A stretch of DNA of 36,725 nucleotides from Bacteroides caecigallinarum (GCF_016901995.1 NZ_JACJLE010000043.1:1-36725), one strand, 5' to 3'. Shown: positions 1 through 8,634, counted from the first letter of the stretch. Notes: a model not told the origin generated them from the sequence alone. Program-made: numbers and translations.

Positions 1-4
1 ATTT

Positions 5-53
5 AAAAGGGGCCGTATCAAACTCTGTATTGAGTAATGATGCGGCCCTTTTT
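5..53. terminator. Bidirectional intrinsic terminator at window start
   Basis: Arms at 7-20 and 38-51 pair over 14 bases with two G-T wobbles, and a second small stem (ACTC/GAGT) lies inside the loop. A run of T follows on the plus strand (49-54) and TTTTAAAT follows on the minus strand. It can close a plus-strand gene lying left of the window and also the minus-strand HAD gene that ends at 140. Confidence 0.8.
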
Positions 54-62
54 TAGTCTTTT

Positions 63-123
63 AGGGTGCTCAAATTTCAAATTATAAGTTCATTTTTTCA
101 AAAAATGAATTTTGACACACCCT
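63..123. repeat. Nested inverted repeat downstream of the HAD gene
   Basis: The centre is a perfect 10-base inverted repeat with a one-base loop (TTCATTTTTT at 89-98, AAAAAATGAA at 100-109). Outer arms AGGGTG (63-68) and CACCCT (118-123), with CAAA/TTTG just inside (71-74, 111-114), give a second level of symmetry. It may be a mini transposable remnant or a second transcription-end structure; no coding sequence accompanies it. Confidence 0.5.
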
Positions 124-139
124 CTTTGTGAGTTATAAT

Positions 140-571
140 CTATCTGAATATTTTACTGAATATTCCACCCTTTTTCTTGCTTTTATTTTCGTATGAATTT
201 ATATTTTCATTATAAATATCTTCATAAGTGAGCTTTTCAGAAATCATTCTATATATAGTTCCCCAGTCCGGGAGTCCTCCTAGATTTCTGTCGTCAATGA
301 ATAAATCAGCTTTCAGCTTTCTGGAGAAATGATCATGCGATTTTTTTTCTTCTGGATAATTACTGTTTATAGCATAAAATTCCAATCCACGTTCACGGCA
401 AAATTCTACGGCCTCTTCCAAAAGTTTATCCTCTCTCACAGTCCAAAGAATCAGGGTGTGTCTTTCTTCTTTTAGTTTTTTGAGTGTATCAATAGCAAAT
501 GGAATTTCCTTACCTATGTATGGATATTTATGCTCAACTATTGTACCATCAAAGTCAACTGCTATAATCAT
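140..571 (-). CDS. Small HAD-superfamily hydrolase
   Basis: The 143-residue protein is a minimal haloacid-dehalogenase fold enzyme with no large cap domain. Motif I is DFDGT (nucleophile D6, acid/base D8), motif II is the Thr in LWTVRED (T44), motif III is a Lys near 85, and motif IV is FIDDRN (D93/D94, Mg2+ binding). All are intact, so it is probably an active cytoplasmic phosphatase, but the substrate cannot be told from sequence. The Lys-rich tail (residues 130-143) is low complexity. It starts 18 bases after the stop of the upstream helicase gene, so the two are probably co-transcribed. Confident of the fold, not of the role. Confidence 0.85.
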   Translation of the reverse strand: MIIAVDFDGTIVEHKYPYIGKEIPFAIDTLKKLKEERHTLILWTVREDKLLEEAVEFCRERGLEFYAINSNYPEEKKSHDHFSRKLKADLFIDDRNLGGLPDWGTIYRMISEKLTYEDIYNENINSYENKSKKKGGIFSKIFR

Positions 572-589
572 AACTTCTTCTCCTATATA

Positions 590-1843
590 TTATTTATCCT
601 TTTTCTTTGTGTCTTTGCTTTTGTTTTCTCTGCTTTTAGTATTCTTTTTGCCGTTTCTTGGCTTACGTGAAGATTTCTTCTTTTCTGTTTTAGGAGCATA
701 TTCAGGACCATCTTCCATTCCTTCGGGCATTTGTAGTTTATAGATATTTTTGTCCAGGAATTTTTCTATCTGATAGAATTTGGTTTGTTCGTTTTCACTA
801 ACAAATGTTATGGCACAACCGTCATTGTTGGCACGTGCCGTACGGCCTATACGGTGTACATAGTCTTCGCAATCGTGTGGTACATCGTAGTTGATAACAA
901 GTCTGATATCGTCAATGTCAATGCCTCTTGCAACTATGTCTGTAGCTACAAGGATATTGACTCTGCCATTTCTGAATTCATGCAGTATTTCCTCTCTTTG
1001 GCTCTGTTCCAGGTCGGAGTGCATCTCACCAACCTTCAGCTTCATGCGTAAAAGTGCTTTTGTTACTTCCTTGACTTTCATCTTGGATGAAGCAAAAATG
1101 ATGACTCTTTCCGGCTCTTGTGATGAGAAGAGGCTTTTAATTATATCGAGTTTCTGTGATTCATAACAGATATATGCAGCCTGAATTATTTTTTCTGCAG
1201 GTTTTGAAACTGCGAGTTTTACCTCTGTAGGATTATTTAGAATGTTTTCTGCCAATTGTCTGATTTTTTCCGGCATAGTAGCAGAGAACATAATTGTCTG
1301 TCTTTCTTTAGGCAGATGCTTTACTATCTGGATAATGTCATCATAAAATCCCATGTCGAGCATTCTGTCGGCCTCGTCTAATATGAAAAATGACACTTTT
1401 GATAAATCAACATATCCTAAGCTGATATGACTGATGAGACGTCCAGGAGTAGCTATTACGACATCAGCTCCCAATGTGAGTCCTTTTTTTTCTTGTTCAA
1501 AACGTACACCATCGTTACCTCCATATACTGCAACACCTGATACCGGCATGAAATATGAGAATGCTTCCATCTGCCTGTCTATCTGTATTGCGAGCTCACG
1601 GGTAGGGGACATTATTATGCAGTTTATAGAGTCTTCAGGATAATTGCCACTGCACAATTTGCTTAGGACAGGTAAAAGATATGCTGCTGTTTTACCTGTT
1701 CCGGTCTGTGCCACTCCTATAAGGTCATGTCCTTCCAGCAGAACAGGTATGGTATGTTCTTGGACTGGGGTACATTCTTTAAAGTTCATGGCGTCAAGTG
1801 CGTTTAAAACGCTATCGTCTAAATTTAATTCTGAAAACTCCAT
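590..1843 (-). CDS. DEAD-box ATP-dependent RNA helicase (RhlE-like)
   Basis: At 417 residues this has the full set of superfamily-2 motifs: the Q-motif region with TPVQ (25-28), Walker A AQTGTGKT (45-52), PTREL (80-84), TPGR, DEAD (156-159), SAT (187-189), ARGID and HRIGRTAR (330-337). The tail from about 385 onward is almost all Lys, Arg, Ser and Asn, typical of RhlE-type helicases and likely to bind RNA non-specifically. Expected roles are ribosome assembly and mRNA turnover, often at low temperature. A TAACTTTG box 60 bases upstream of the start is its likely promoter, and the HAD gene follows as second cistron. Paralogues are common in Bacteroidales, so no specific symbol is assigned. Confidence 0.93.
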   Translation of the reverse strand: MEFSELNLDDSVLNALDAMNFKECTPVQEHTIPVLLEGHDLIGVAQTGTGKTAAYLLPVLSKLCSGNYPEDSINCIIMSPTRELAIQIDRQMEAFSYFMPVSGVAVYGGNDGVRFEQEKKGLTLGADVVIATPGRLISHISLGYVDLSKVSFFILDEADRMLDMGFYDDIIQIVKHLPKERQTIMFSATMPEKIRQLAENILNNPTEVKLAVSKPAEKIIQAAYICYESQKLDIIKSLFSSQEPERVIIFASSKMKVKEVTKALLRMKLKVGEMHSDLEQSQREEILHEFRNGRVNILVATDIVARGIDIDDIRLVINYDVPHDCEDYVHRIGRTARANNDGCAITFVSENEQTKFYQIEKFLDKNIYKLQMPEGMEDGPEYAPKTEKKKSSRKPRNGKKNTKSRENKSKDTKKKDK

Positions 1844-1904
1844 TTTGGATTGTATTTTATGCTGATGTGTTCGTTATGAAAGTATTACTTCGGATAATAC
1901 GTTG

Positions 1905-1912
1905 CAAAGTTA
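1905..1912 (-). promoter_or_regulatory. Sigma-ABfr -7 box for the helicase-HAD operon
   Basis: On the minus strand this reads TAACTTTG, a full match to the Bacteroidota -7 consensus TAnnTTTG, about 60 bases before the helicase start codon. A clear TTTG at -33 is not visible. Confidence 0.6.
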
Positions 1913-2061
1913 ATCAAAATATGCTTTATAAGCCATATAAACACGTTTTTTTTGTATTTTAACCTCATAAATAATGAGTTTTTCTATTGATGTATATCAT
2001 AAAAATATGTTGAATAACATAAAATTTTTTATGAAAATTATGCTGCTACTTAAAAAAGACG

Positions 2062-2069
2062 TATATTTG
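2062..2069 (+). promoter_or_regulatory. Sigma-ABfr -7 box for the thioredoxin-like gene
   Basis: TATATTTG matches TAnnTTTG exactly. It would give a leader of about 125 bases before the start at 2200, longer than for most genes here. Confidence 0.55.
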
Positions 2070-2088
2070 CGTCGATTTCAAACAATAA

Positions 2089-2178
2089 ATGCATCCAAAA
2101 CTTATTATCCGTGACGGATATATGGATGTAAAAATAATGTTCCGAGATGAAATCACTGTTAAGGACAGGCTCGGATAG
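2089..2178 (+). CDS. Possible 29-residue leader or upstream ORF
   Basis: An ATG at 2089 opens a 29-codon frame ending in TAG at 2176-2178, about 20 bases before the thioredoxin-like gene. The peptide starts MHPKLIIRDGYMDV and is rich in charged residues, with no signal or membrane segment. It lies just downstream of a good promoter box and overlaps two RNA dyads. It may be a real small protein, a leader peptide, or chance coding in a structured leader. Confidence 0.25.
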   Translation: MHPKLIIRDGYMDVKIMFRDEITVKDRLG

Positions 2179-2199
2179 TATTAACTAAAATCACATTAC

Positions 2200-2694
2200 A
2201 TGATTAAAAGTGTAAAGCCGATTTTTGTTGTATTAGTATTCAGTTCCTTAATTTCTTTCTCATTTATTGAGAAGAAAGACCCTACAGAGAAATTGGTACC
2301 TGGTGACAAAACACCGATGCCAGTTCTTGAATTTGAAAAGCAGTCGCTCAACCTGCGTGCCGATGAAGGTAAATATACATTGTTGAGCTTTTGGGCGGGA
2401 TATGATGCAGTGTCGAGAGTAAAGAACGCAGAATTATGCCATGCATTGCAGAATACGGACCGCATTAAGATGATTTCTGTTTCAATGGACCGTTACGAAT
2501 CTGTTTTTCGTGCGGCTGTAGAACAAGACGGATTGGAATCGGCGCTTTGTTGCATTGAAACAGACGGCAAGTCTTCTGAAATCTTTAAGGAGTTTGGTCT
2601 TAGAGATGGTTTTGCCAACTATCTTATTGATAGTGACGGAATGATAGTGGCAAAGAATGTTACTGCCGAAGAATTGGTCTCGTATATGAATTGA
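2200..2694 (+). CDS. Exported thioredoxin-fold protein lacking the CXXC motif
   Basis: This 164-residue protein has an N-terminal hydrophobic segment (about 7-23) after two lysines, suggesting export or an envelope anchor. The rest follows the TlpA/AhpC-TSA pattern: PVLEF, then a beta strand YTLLSFWAGYD, a VSMDR strand and a DGFANYLIDSDGMIVAKN strand-turn like that of periplasmic thioredoxins. The WCxxC site is replaced by W65-A-G-Y-D-A-V-S, so both redox cysteines are absent. The remaining cysteines (C80 and a CC pair near 117) are not in an active-site position. It is unlikely to be a disulfide oxidoreductase and may be a chaperone-like or binding derivative. It is monocistronic, with its own promoter and a terminator at 2747-2785. 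Confidence 0.75.
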   Translation: MIKSVKPIFVVLVFSSLISFSFIEKKDPTEKLVPGDKTPMPVLEFEKQSLNLRADEGKYTLLSFWAGYDAVSRVKNAELCHALQNTDRIKMISVSMDRYESVFRAAVEQDGLESALCCIETDGKSSEIFKEFGLRDGFANYLIDSDGMIVAKNVTAEELVSYMN

Positions 2695-2746
2695 TATTCA
2701 TTCGAGATTTTGAAGATGAAATTATCGAATACAACAAAAAAGCAAA

Positions 2747-2797
2747 AGAGGCTGTCTTTTAGGTTATTACCTTAAGACAGCCTCTATTTTATTTTTG
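2747..2797. terminator. Bidirectional terminator between convergent genes
   Basis: A perfect 12-base stem (2747-2758 with 2774-2785, AGAGGCTGTCTT and its complement) plus an inner AGGT/ACCT pair is followed by T-rich sequence on both strands. It serves the thioredoxin-like gene (plus) and serine palmitoyltransferase (minus). Confidence 0.9.
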
Positions 2798-2805
2798 TCT
2801 CTCTC

Positions 2806-3993
2806 TTATTTTATGATTTCAAGTTCCTTGAAACATTTCAGCAATTTGTCAATTGCATAGTCAATCTGTTCCTTGGTATGTGTTGCCATGAGTGCAAATC
2901 TTACAAGAGTATCTTGAGGTGCACATGCAGGAGGTATTACAGGGTTTATGAATACTCCTTCATCGAAAGCCATTTTTGTTACAAGGAAAGTCTTGTCTGT
3001 GTCGCGTACATACAATGGTATGATAGGACTCTCAGTGTCACCTATTTCAAAACCGCATTCACGGAAGCGTTTCAATGCATAATTGGTTATTTTCCACAGA
3101 TTTTCCTGACGTTCCGGTTCTGTCTGCAAAATGTGAAGTGCCTCTATCGCTGCAGCTGTTGCGGCAGGAGTGCTGCTGGCTTGGAATATGTATGAACGTG
3201 CGTTATGGCGTAACCAGTTGATGATGTCTTTGTCTGCAGCCACGAATCCACCGATTGAAGCCAATGACTTACTGAATGTACCCATTATGATATCAACTTC
3301 GTCAGTTAAGCCGAAATGGTCGCAAACACCACGTCCGTTACGTCCGAATACTCCAACTCCATGAGCTTCGTCAACATAAACTGTTGCATTGTATTTTTTC
3401 TTCAGACGGATTATCTCAGGCAAGTTCGCCAAATCACCTTCCATAGAGAAAACACTGTCAACAACGATCAGTTTAATTGCGTCAGGTTCGCATTTCTGAA
3501 GTTCTTTTTCCAAAGCTTCCATATCGTTGTGCTTGTATTTCAGCTGTGTAGCGAAAGTAAGACGTCGTCCATCAACGATAGATGCGTGGTCACGGTCGTC
3601 ACAAATGATGTAATCGCCACGTCCCACAAGCTGAGGTATTACTCCCTCGTTTACGGTGAAACCTGTAGAGAAACAAAGAGCTTCGTCTTTACCGATAAAT
3701 TCAGCAAGTTCTTTTTCCAACTGTACATGGATGTCTAGAGTGCCGTTCAGCAGTCTGGATCCGGCGCATCCTGTTCCGTACTTACGTGTTGCGGCTATTG
3801 CTGCATCAATAATTCTTTGGTCGTATGTCAAACCCATATATGAGTTTGATCCGAACATTAACACCTTTTTGCCGTCCATCATCACCTCTGTATCCTGGTG
3901 ACTGTCTATTTCGCGGAAATAAGGATAAACCCCCTTCTCCATATACATTTGCGGGAGTCTGAATTTACTTAACTTTTCTTGTAATAATCCCAT
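2806..3993 (-). CDS. spt: Serine palmitoyltransferase
   Basis: The 395-residue protein belongs to the alpha-oxoamine synthase family of PLP enzymes. It condenses L-serine with a long-chain acyl-CoA to give 3-ketosphinganine, the first step of sphingolipid synthesis, as established for the Bacteroides enzyme. Visible features are the GSNSYMGL entry (48-55), the glycine-rich GTGCAGSRLLNG (73-84), the YVDEAHGVG strand (D208 contacts the PLP ring, H211) and the GTFSKSLASIGG loop with the Schiff-base Lys K242. Related KBL and BioF enzymes share these motifs, but the MGLLQEKLSK start, the length and the overall sequence resemble Bacteroides SPT. A TATCTTTG box lies 40 bases upstream. A lipid kinase is transcribed divergently from the same spacer. 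Confidence 0.9.
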   Translation of the reverse strand: MGLLQEKLSKFRLPQMYMEKGVYPYFREIDSHQDTEVMMDGKKVLMFGSNSYMGLTYDQRIIDAAIAATRKYGTGCAGSRLLNGTLDIHVQLEKELAEFIGKDEALCFSTGFTVNEGVIPQLVGRGDYIICDDRDHASIVDGRRLTFATQLKYKHNDMEALEKELQKCEPDAIKLIVVDSVFSMEGDLANLPEIIRLKKKYNATVYVDEAHGVGVFGRNGRGVCDHFGLTDEVDIIMGTFSKSLASIGGFVAADKDIINWLRHNARSYIFQASSTPAATAAAIEALHILQTEPERQENLWKITNYALKRFRECGFEIGDTESPIIPLYVRDTDKTFLVTKMAFDEGVFINPVIPPACAPQDTLVRFALMATHTKEQIDYAIDKLLKCFKELEIIK

Positions 3994-4033
3994 ATTTTAT
4001 TAGATAGATTTTCTTCGTTGTTTTAACAGCCTG

Positions 4034-4041
4034 CAAAGATA
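4034..4041 (-). promoter_or_regulatory. Sigma-ABfr -7 box for spt
   Basis: The minus strand reads TATCTTTG, a full match to TAnnTTTG, about 40 bases before the spt start codon. The -33 element is not clear at the usual distance. Confidence 0.6.
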
Positions 4042-4136
4042 GTAAAATTTCAACAAAGGGTAACAATACGGAACATTTTTTATACCTGTAAATAAGATTT
4101 TGTATTATTAGAAAGTTTTATATTCAAATTATATAT

Positions 4137-4144
4137 TACATTTG
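4137..4144 (+). promoter_or_regulatory. Sigma-ABfr -7 box for the lipid kinase
   Basis: TACATTTG matches TAnnTTTG 25 bases before the start codon, with a TTTT (4116-4119) 17 bases upstream as an imperfect -33 element. It is divergent from the spt promoter about 100 bases away. Confidence 0.6.
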
Positions 4145-4169
4145 CATAAACAACCAACATGTACTAGAT

Positions 4170-5222
4170 ATGGACATCAGAGAGGATATTATATTCATAG
4201 TGAATCCTATTTCAGGCACTCAAGACAAAGCAGCCATCCTTGAATATATAGAATCCAATATTAATCGGAATATATTTAATCCTAGAATTATAAAGACAGA
4301 ATATGCCGGTCATGGCTATGATATAGCCCGCAAGGCTGTGGAAGATAAAGTGTCGTTTGTTGTTGCAATAGGAGGTGATGGAACTATAAACGAGATAGGA
4401 AGTGCATTGGTACATTCCGATACGGCATTGGGCATTATACCTTGTGGCTCCGGCAACGGTCTTGCACGTCATTTGCATATACCTATGAACTATCAGAAAG
4501 CACTTCAGGTTATCAATAAAGCTAATGTGCGTTCTATTGATTATGGAAAGATTGCCGGTCATCCTTTTTTCTGTACATGTGGAGTAGGTTTCGACGCTTT
4601 TGTGAGCCTGAAATTTGCCGGATCGAAACGAAGGGGGCTCGTTACTTATCTGGAAAATACATTGATGGAGAGTCTTCATTATGAACCAGAAACATATGAA
4701 ATAGAGAATTCGGAGGGTACAGTTAAGTATAAAGCTTTTCTTATTGCGTGTGGAAATGCCTCACAGTATGGAAACAATGCATATATTACTCCGCAAGCCT
4801 CTCTTTCCGACGGTATGATGGATATTACCGTATTGCAACCTTTCACTGTGCTTGATGTGCCATCTTTGTCTTTCCAGCTGTTTACGAAAACTATCGACAT
4901 GAATAGCCGGATAAAAACCATGAAGGATAAGAAGATAACTATTCATAGGGCGACAGAGGGAGTATTCCATTTTGACGGTGATCCGATGATGGGACCTAAA
5001 GATCTTGTGGTTGAGATTATACCGTCTGCTTTAAAAGTGATATGCCCGCCTAAACCTAATAAAAGCATTTATGAACCGCATAATATTTTGCAACATATAA
5101 CGGATTTTATTGAGGCCAAACCTGTTTCAGCTTCTATTGCCGAGAAACATAGGCAATTGATGGAGATGAACAAGACAATAATGAAAAAACTGGTAAAGAA
5201 AAACAATCCTCCTGAAGAATGA
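4170..5222 (+). CDS. DAGK-family lipid kinase (YegS/DgkB-like)
   Basis: This 350-residue cytoplasmic or membrane-associated protein has the diacylglycerol-kinase catalytic domain: VNPISG (11-16), the ATP-binding GGDGTINE (68-75) and PCGSGNGLAR (91-100), followed by the C-terminal beta-sandwich typical of YegS and sphingosine kinase relatives. The family phosphorylates lipid hydroxyls such as diacylglycerol, sphingoid bases or ceramide. Because it is divergent from spt, a sphingoid or ceramide substrate is an attractive inference, but the sequence alone does not separate it from undecaprenol or diacylglycerol kinases. The Lys-rich C terminus ends six codons after a run of basic residues. A terminator follows at 5242-5291. 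Confidence 0.85.
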   Translation: MDIREDIIFIVNPISGTQDKAAILEYIESNINRNIFNPRIIKTEYAGHGYDIARKAVEDKVSFVVAIGGDGTINEIGSALVHSDTALGIIPCGSGNGLARHLHIPMNYQKALQVINKANVRSIDYGKIAGHPFFCTCGVGFDAFVSLKFAGSKRRGLVTYLENTLMESLHYEPETYEIENSEGTVKYKAFLIACGNASQYGNNAYITPQASLSDGMMDITVLQPFTVLDVPSLSFQLFTKTIDMNSRIKTMKDKKITIHRATEGVFHFDGDPMMGPKDLVVEIIPSALKVICPPKPNKSIYEPHNILQHITDFIEAKPVSASIAEKHRQLMEMNKTIMKKLVKKNNPPEE

Positions 5223-5241
5223 TGTTCTTTTACCGATACAG

Positions 5242-5291
5242 ACAGGGAAGTACTACTACATATGTGCATTGCAGTACTTCTCTGTTTTTTT
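5242..5291 (+). terminator. Intrinsic terminator of the lipid kinase gene
   Basis: A 13-base stem (5242-5254 with 5273-5285, one G-T wobble) is followed by seven Ts. It ends two bases before the stop codon of the convergent trmN6 gene, so it may act for that gene too, although its minus-strand T-run is weak. Confidence 0.85.
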
Positions 5292-5292
5292 A

Positions 5293-6000
5293 TCAAAGAT
5301 AGAAATCCGAGGTCAGATCATCATATTCTTTGCTCCTGACTCCATTTTCTGAAAGAAGTAGTTGAGATATAATCGTTATATTATTTCTGCAATCTTTTTT
5401 GAACTCCATGAGTACTCGTTTGGGGGGAGCTCCGGGCTTTGTTATGACCTCTGTCTTTTTTGTCAGGCTTAAATTGTTTTTTATAGCCTCACTGATAAAA
5501 TCCATAGCGGATGTTGCAGGTAATATAACGCAGAATCTACCTTTGTCCTTGAGCATGAATGAGGTAGTCCGTGCCAAATGGCTAAAACATAGTCCGTCTG
5601 TATGTCTTGCTATATTTCTTTTTTCTGAGAATCCTTTTGTCTTTTCATTAAAAAACGGAGGATTAGATACTATCAGGTCATATTCGGTATTGTGATTCTG
5701 GAAGTATTCATTTATATCAGCTTTTACTACATTTAGCCTGTCCTTCCATAAAGTGTTGTTCATGTTTTCTTCAGCTTGTGCAGCAGCTTCTTCGTCAATT
5801 TCTATCCCGGTGATAGTGGCATTGCATTTTTGTGCAAGCATTATTGCTATAAGTCCTGTCCCTGTTCCTATATCTGCTATTTTTGATGCTCCTTCTGTAT
5901 TAGTCCACGCTCCAAGCAAAACTCCGTCAGTCCCGACTTTCATTGCACACTTGTCCTGATTGATCGTGAATTTCTTGAATTTGAAATATTCGTTTCCCAT
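5293..6000 (-). CDS. trmN6: tRNA1(Val) adenine37-N6-methyltransferase
   Basis: The 235-residue protein is a class I SAM-dependent methyltransferase of the YfiC/TrmN6 group, which makes m6A37 in tRNA-Val. The N-terminal FKFKKFTINQDKCAMKVGTDGVLLGAW signature runs from about 6 to 32. The SAM loop is DIGTGTGL (43-50), an acidic residue closes strand 2 (IEIDEEAA), and the amino-methyltransferase motif is NPPFF (113-117). The open frame extends upstream to 6495 through unrelated sequence and into lon on the other strand. I chose the ATG at 6000 because homology begins there and a TATCTTTG box lies 22 bases upstream. Confidence 0.88.
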   Translation of the reverse strand: MGNEYFKFKKFTINQDKCAMKVGTDGVLLGAWTNTEGASKIADIGTGTGLIAIMLAQKCNATITGIEIDEEAAAQAEENMNNTLWKDRLNVVKADINEYFQNHNTEYDLIVSNPPFFNEKTKGFSEKRNIARHTDGLCFSHLARTTSFMLKDKGRFCVILPATSAMDFISEAIKNNLSLTKKTEVITKPGAPPKRVLMEFKKDCRNNITIISQLLLSENGVRSKEYDDLTSDFYL

Positions 6001-6022
6001 TATTGCCCTTGTTAAGTTTGTG

Positions 6023-6030
6023 CAAAGATA
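6023..6030 (-). promoter_or_regulatory. Sigma-ABfr -7 box for trmN6
   Basis: The minus strand reads TATCTTTG, an exact TAnnTTTG, 22 bases before the start codon at 6000. It supports that start over the longer open frame. Confidence 0.6.
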
Positions 6031-6105
6031 CGCAAATAGCCCGGTTTGCATATGCTGAAGCATAACATTTGGTATAAAATGTTTTATTATTATGTGTATA
6101 ATCAT

Positions 6106-6113
6106 TAACTTTG
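6106..6113 (+). promoter_or_regulatory. Sigma-ABfr -7 box for the lon operon
   Basis: TAACTTTG matches TAnnTTTG 37 bases before the lon start. The -33 element is not obvious. No CIRCE-type heat-shock inverted repeat was seen in the 150-base spacer. Confidence 0.55.
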
Positions 6114-6150
6114 TAGCCGTTTGTTTAAACAGATAATTCAAAATTAATAT

Positions 6151-8610
6151 ATGTCTGAGGATAAAAATAAAAGAGAAGAAGTAGCTTTGATAGCCAAAAT
6201 AGATATTGACCAGTCTGAAATGCCTACAGAGGAATTGAATGGGGAAATGCCGGTCCTGCCGTTGCGAAATATGATAATATTCCCTGAAATAGTAATGCCT
6301 GTAGCCATTGGCCGAAGAAGCACACTTGAATTGGTGAAGTCTGCTTATAAGAAAAAAAGTCCAATAATTCTTGCTACACAGAAGGATGCTTCTGTAGATA
6401 ATCCTGTATTTGAGGATTTGTATCCGCTCGGCGTTATAGGCAGAATAGTCCGTATAATAGAATTGCCGGGAGGAGCTACAAATGCTTTGATACATACAGG
6501 AGGTCCGAAAGTCAGGATAGAGAAAATCACTTCTACTGATCCGTTCCTTATGGGAACTGCCGAACCGGTAGTGGAAAACAATAAATCACCTAAAACCAAT
6601 GAATTCAAGGCTATAATGAGTACATGCTTTGATGTAATGAAAAAGTTACACGAAAGTATGGAAGAACTTGGCCCTGATTTCCTTATGGCATTGAGGGATA
6701 TGGAAGGGGATTCTGTAAGAATCAATTTCATATGTTCTAATTTCCCTTTAGAGGTGAGCTCCAAGTATGAATTGCTGAAGCATGACAACATCAAAGACAG
6801 GGCAATTCACCTTATCGGTTATTTGAATGAGCAACTTGAGATTGCCAAGCTGAAACAGAATATCCAGATGCGTACTCGCGAAGAGCTGGACAAACAGCAG
6901 CGTGAGTATTTCCTGCAGCAACAATTGAAAAATATTCAGGATGAATTAGGTAACGGTGCCGAAAGCGAGATTGATAACTTACGCGCACAGGGAAAGAAAA
7001 AACAATGGTCGAAGGAAGTGGCTGAAATATTTGATAAGGAAGTCACAAAACTTGAACGTATCAATCCCCAGTCGCCTGATTATAATGTGCAGTATTCATA
7101 TCTGCAGAATTTGTTGGCATTGCCATGGAATGTATATACACCGCAGACATTCAATCTGAAATCGGCAGAAAAAACTTTGAATCATGATCATTATGGTCTT
7201 GAAAAAGTAAAAGAACGCATATTGGAACATCTTGCTGTACTGAAGCTGAAAGGTGACATGAAATCGCCTATTCTTTGCCTTTATGGCCCTCCAGGGGTGG
7301 GTAAGACATCGCTTGGACGTTCCATTGCAACGGCTCTGAAGAGAAAATATGTCAGAATGTCGCTGGGAGGTGTACACGATGAAGCTGAAATACGAGGACA
7401 TAGGAAGACGTATATAGGTGCTATGCCGGGAAGAATCATAAAGAGCCTTATCAAGGCAGGTTCTTCAAATCCGGTGATAATTCTTGATGAAATTGATAAA
7501 TTGGGTAATAGTAATCAGGGTGATCCTGCATCTGCTATGCTTGAAGTCCTTGATCCGGAACAGAATGGTACATTCCATGACAACTATATAGATATTGATT
7601 ATGATTTGTCGAATGTGATGTTTATCGCTACTGCTAACAATCTTGGTGGAATACCTGCTCCTCTTCTTGACAGAATGGAGCTGATTGAGGTCAGCGGATA
7701 TATAACAGAAGAGAAAGTAGAAATAGCCAGAAGACATCTTATTCCTAAAGCGATGGAGGCTAACGGACTTACAAAAGACAATATAAAGTTCTCAAAATCT
7801 GCTATAGAATTCATCGTGGAGAATTATACCAGAGAGAGCGGTGTGCGCGAGCTTGAAAAGAAAATAAACAAGGTGATGAGACGTACCGCTTATAATATAG
7901 CTCTTGGTAAGGAAGTGGCTTCAAAGGAACTGAAACCGGAGGATATACCTGCATGTCTTGGTCCTGTAGAGTATTCAAGAGATAAATATCAGGGAAATGA
8001 TTATGCCGGTGTAGTTACAGGTCTGGCTTGGACAGCTGTTGGCGGTGAAATTCTTTTTGTGGAAACGAGTCTCAGTAGAGGAAAAGGAAGTCGTCTTACT
8101 CTGACAGGAAATCTTGGAGATGTTATGAAGGAGTCTGCTATGCTTGCTCTGGAGTATCTTAAGGCTCATAATGATTTGCTGGATATACCTGAAGAAGTGT
8201 TCGAGAACTGGAATATCCATATCCATGTACCAGAAGGAGCAATTCCTAAGGATGGCCCGTCTGCAGGTATAACTATGGTGACTTCATTGGCTTCTGCGCT
8301 TACAAGAAGAAAAGTCAAGAATCGCCTTGCCATGACAGGAGAAATAACATTGCGTGGAAAAGTCCTGCCTGTTGGAGGTATTAAGGAGAAAATTCTAGCA
8401 GCTAAGCGTGCCGGTATAGAAGAAATCATATTATGTAAGGAAAATAAGAAGGATATAGACAATATACCTGAAATATATCTCAAGGGTCTTAAATTCCATT
8501 ATGTAAATGATATTAGGGAAGTTCTGGATATAGCATTGACTGATGAAGTAGTTACAAATGCGCCAAAGCTTACTATACCTGAGACGAATAAAGATAATGA
8601 CAATAAATAA
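6151..8610 (+). CDS. lon: ATP-dependent Lon protease
   Basis: The 819-residue cytoplasmic AAA+ protease degrades damaged and regulatory proteins. Order of parts: LAN substrate-binding domain (about 34-230), coiled linker with [16 protein letters not shown] (252-267), AAA+ module with Walker A GPPGVGKT (379-386) and Walker B ILDEID (444-449), and the C-terminal Lon protease domain. The catalytic dyad is S704 in PKDGPSAG and K747 in GGIKEK; the spacing of 43 residues equals that of E. coli S679/K722. Length is normal for LonA, with a slightly longer acidic N terminus. It begins an apparent operon with tgt (24-base gap) and lptG. Confidence 0.97.
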   Translation: MSEDKNKREEVALIAKIDIDQSEMPTEELNGEMPVLPLRNMIIFPEIVMPVAIGRRSTLELVKSAYKKKSPIILATQKDASVDNPVFEDLYPLGVIGRIVRIIELPGGATNALIHTGGPKVRIEKITSTDPFLMGTAEPVVENNKSPKTNEFKAIMSTCFDVMKKLHESMEELGPDFLMALRDMEGDSVRINFICSNFPLEVSSKYELLKHDNIKDRAIHLIGYLNEQLEIAKLKQNIQMRTREELDKQQREYFLQQQLKNIQDELGNGAESEIDNLRAQGKKKQWSKEVAEIFDKEVTKLERINPQSPDYNVQYSYLQNLLALPWNVYTPQTFNLKSAEKTLNHDHYGLEKVKERILEHLAVLKLKGDMKSPILCLYGPPGVGKTSLGRSIATALKRKYVRMSLGGVHDEAEIRGHRKTYIGAMPGRIIKSLIKAGSSNPVIILDEIDKLGNSNQGDPASAMLEVLDPEQNGTFHDNYIDIDYDLSNVMFIATANNLGGIPAPLLDRMELIEVSGYITEEKVEIARRHLIPKAMEANGLTKDNIKFSKSAIEFIVENYTRESGVRELEKKINKVMRRTAYNIALGKEVASKELKPEDIPACLGPVEYSRDKYQGNDYAGVVTGLAWTAVGGEILFVETSLSRGKGSRLTLTGNLGDVMKESAMLALEYLKAHNDLLDIPEEVFENWNIHIHVPEGAIPKDGPSAGITMVTSLASALTRRKVKNRLAMTGEITLRGKVLPVGGIKEKILAAKRAGIEEIILCKENKKDIDNIPEIYLKGLKFHYVNDIREVLDIALTDEVVTNAPKLTIPETNKDNDNK

Positions 8611-8634
8611 TTACTGCCATATTAGAATAATCAT

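Larger units (their letters stand above)
1844..2199. other. Divergent intergenic region between helicase and thioredoxin-like gene
   Basis: This 356-base AT-rich stretch holds the helicase promoter (minus, 1905-1912), the promoter of the thioredoxin-like gene (plus, 2062-2069) and a roughly 125-base leader. The leader contains two small dyads: TATCCG/CGGATA around 2107-2125 and TCCGAG/CTCGGA around 2142-2175. A 29-codon open frame (2089-2178) overlaps both. Nothing recognisable lies in 1920-2040 beyond A/T runs. Confidence 0.6.

Noticed and set aside
1964-1983. Small hairpin CTCAT/ATGAG followed by Ts
   Set aside because: Only five base pairs, in an AT-rich region, with no gene ending just before it.
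6001-6495. N-terminal extension of the trmN6 open frame
   Set aside because: The extra sequence is non-homologous, runs antisense into lon and lies across the trmN6 promoter box; the ATG at 6000 fits the family start.
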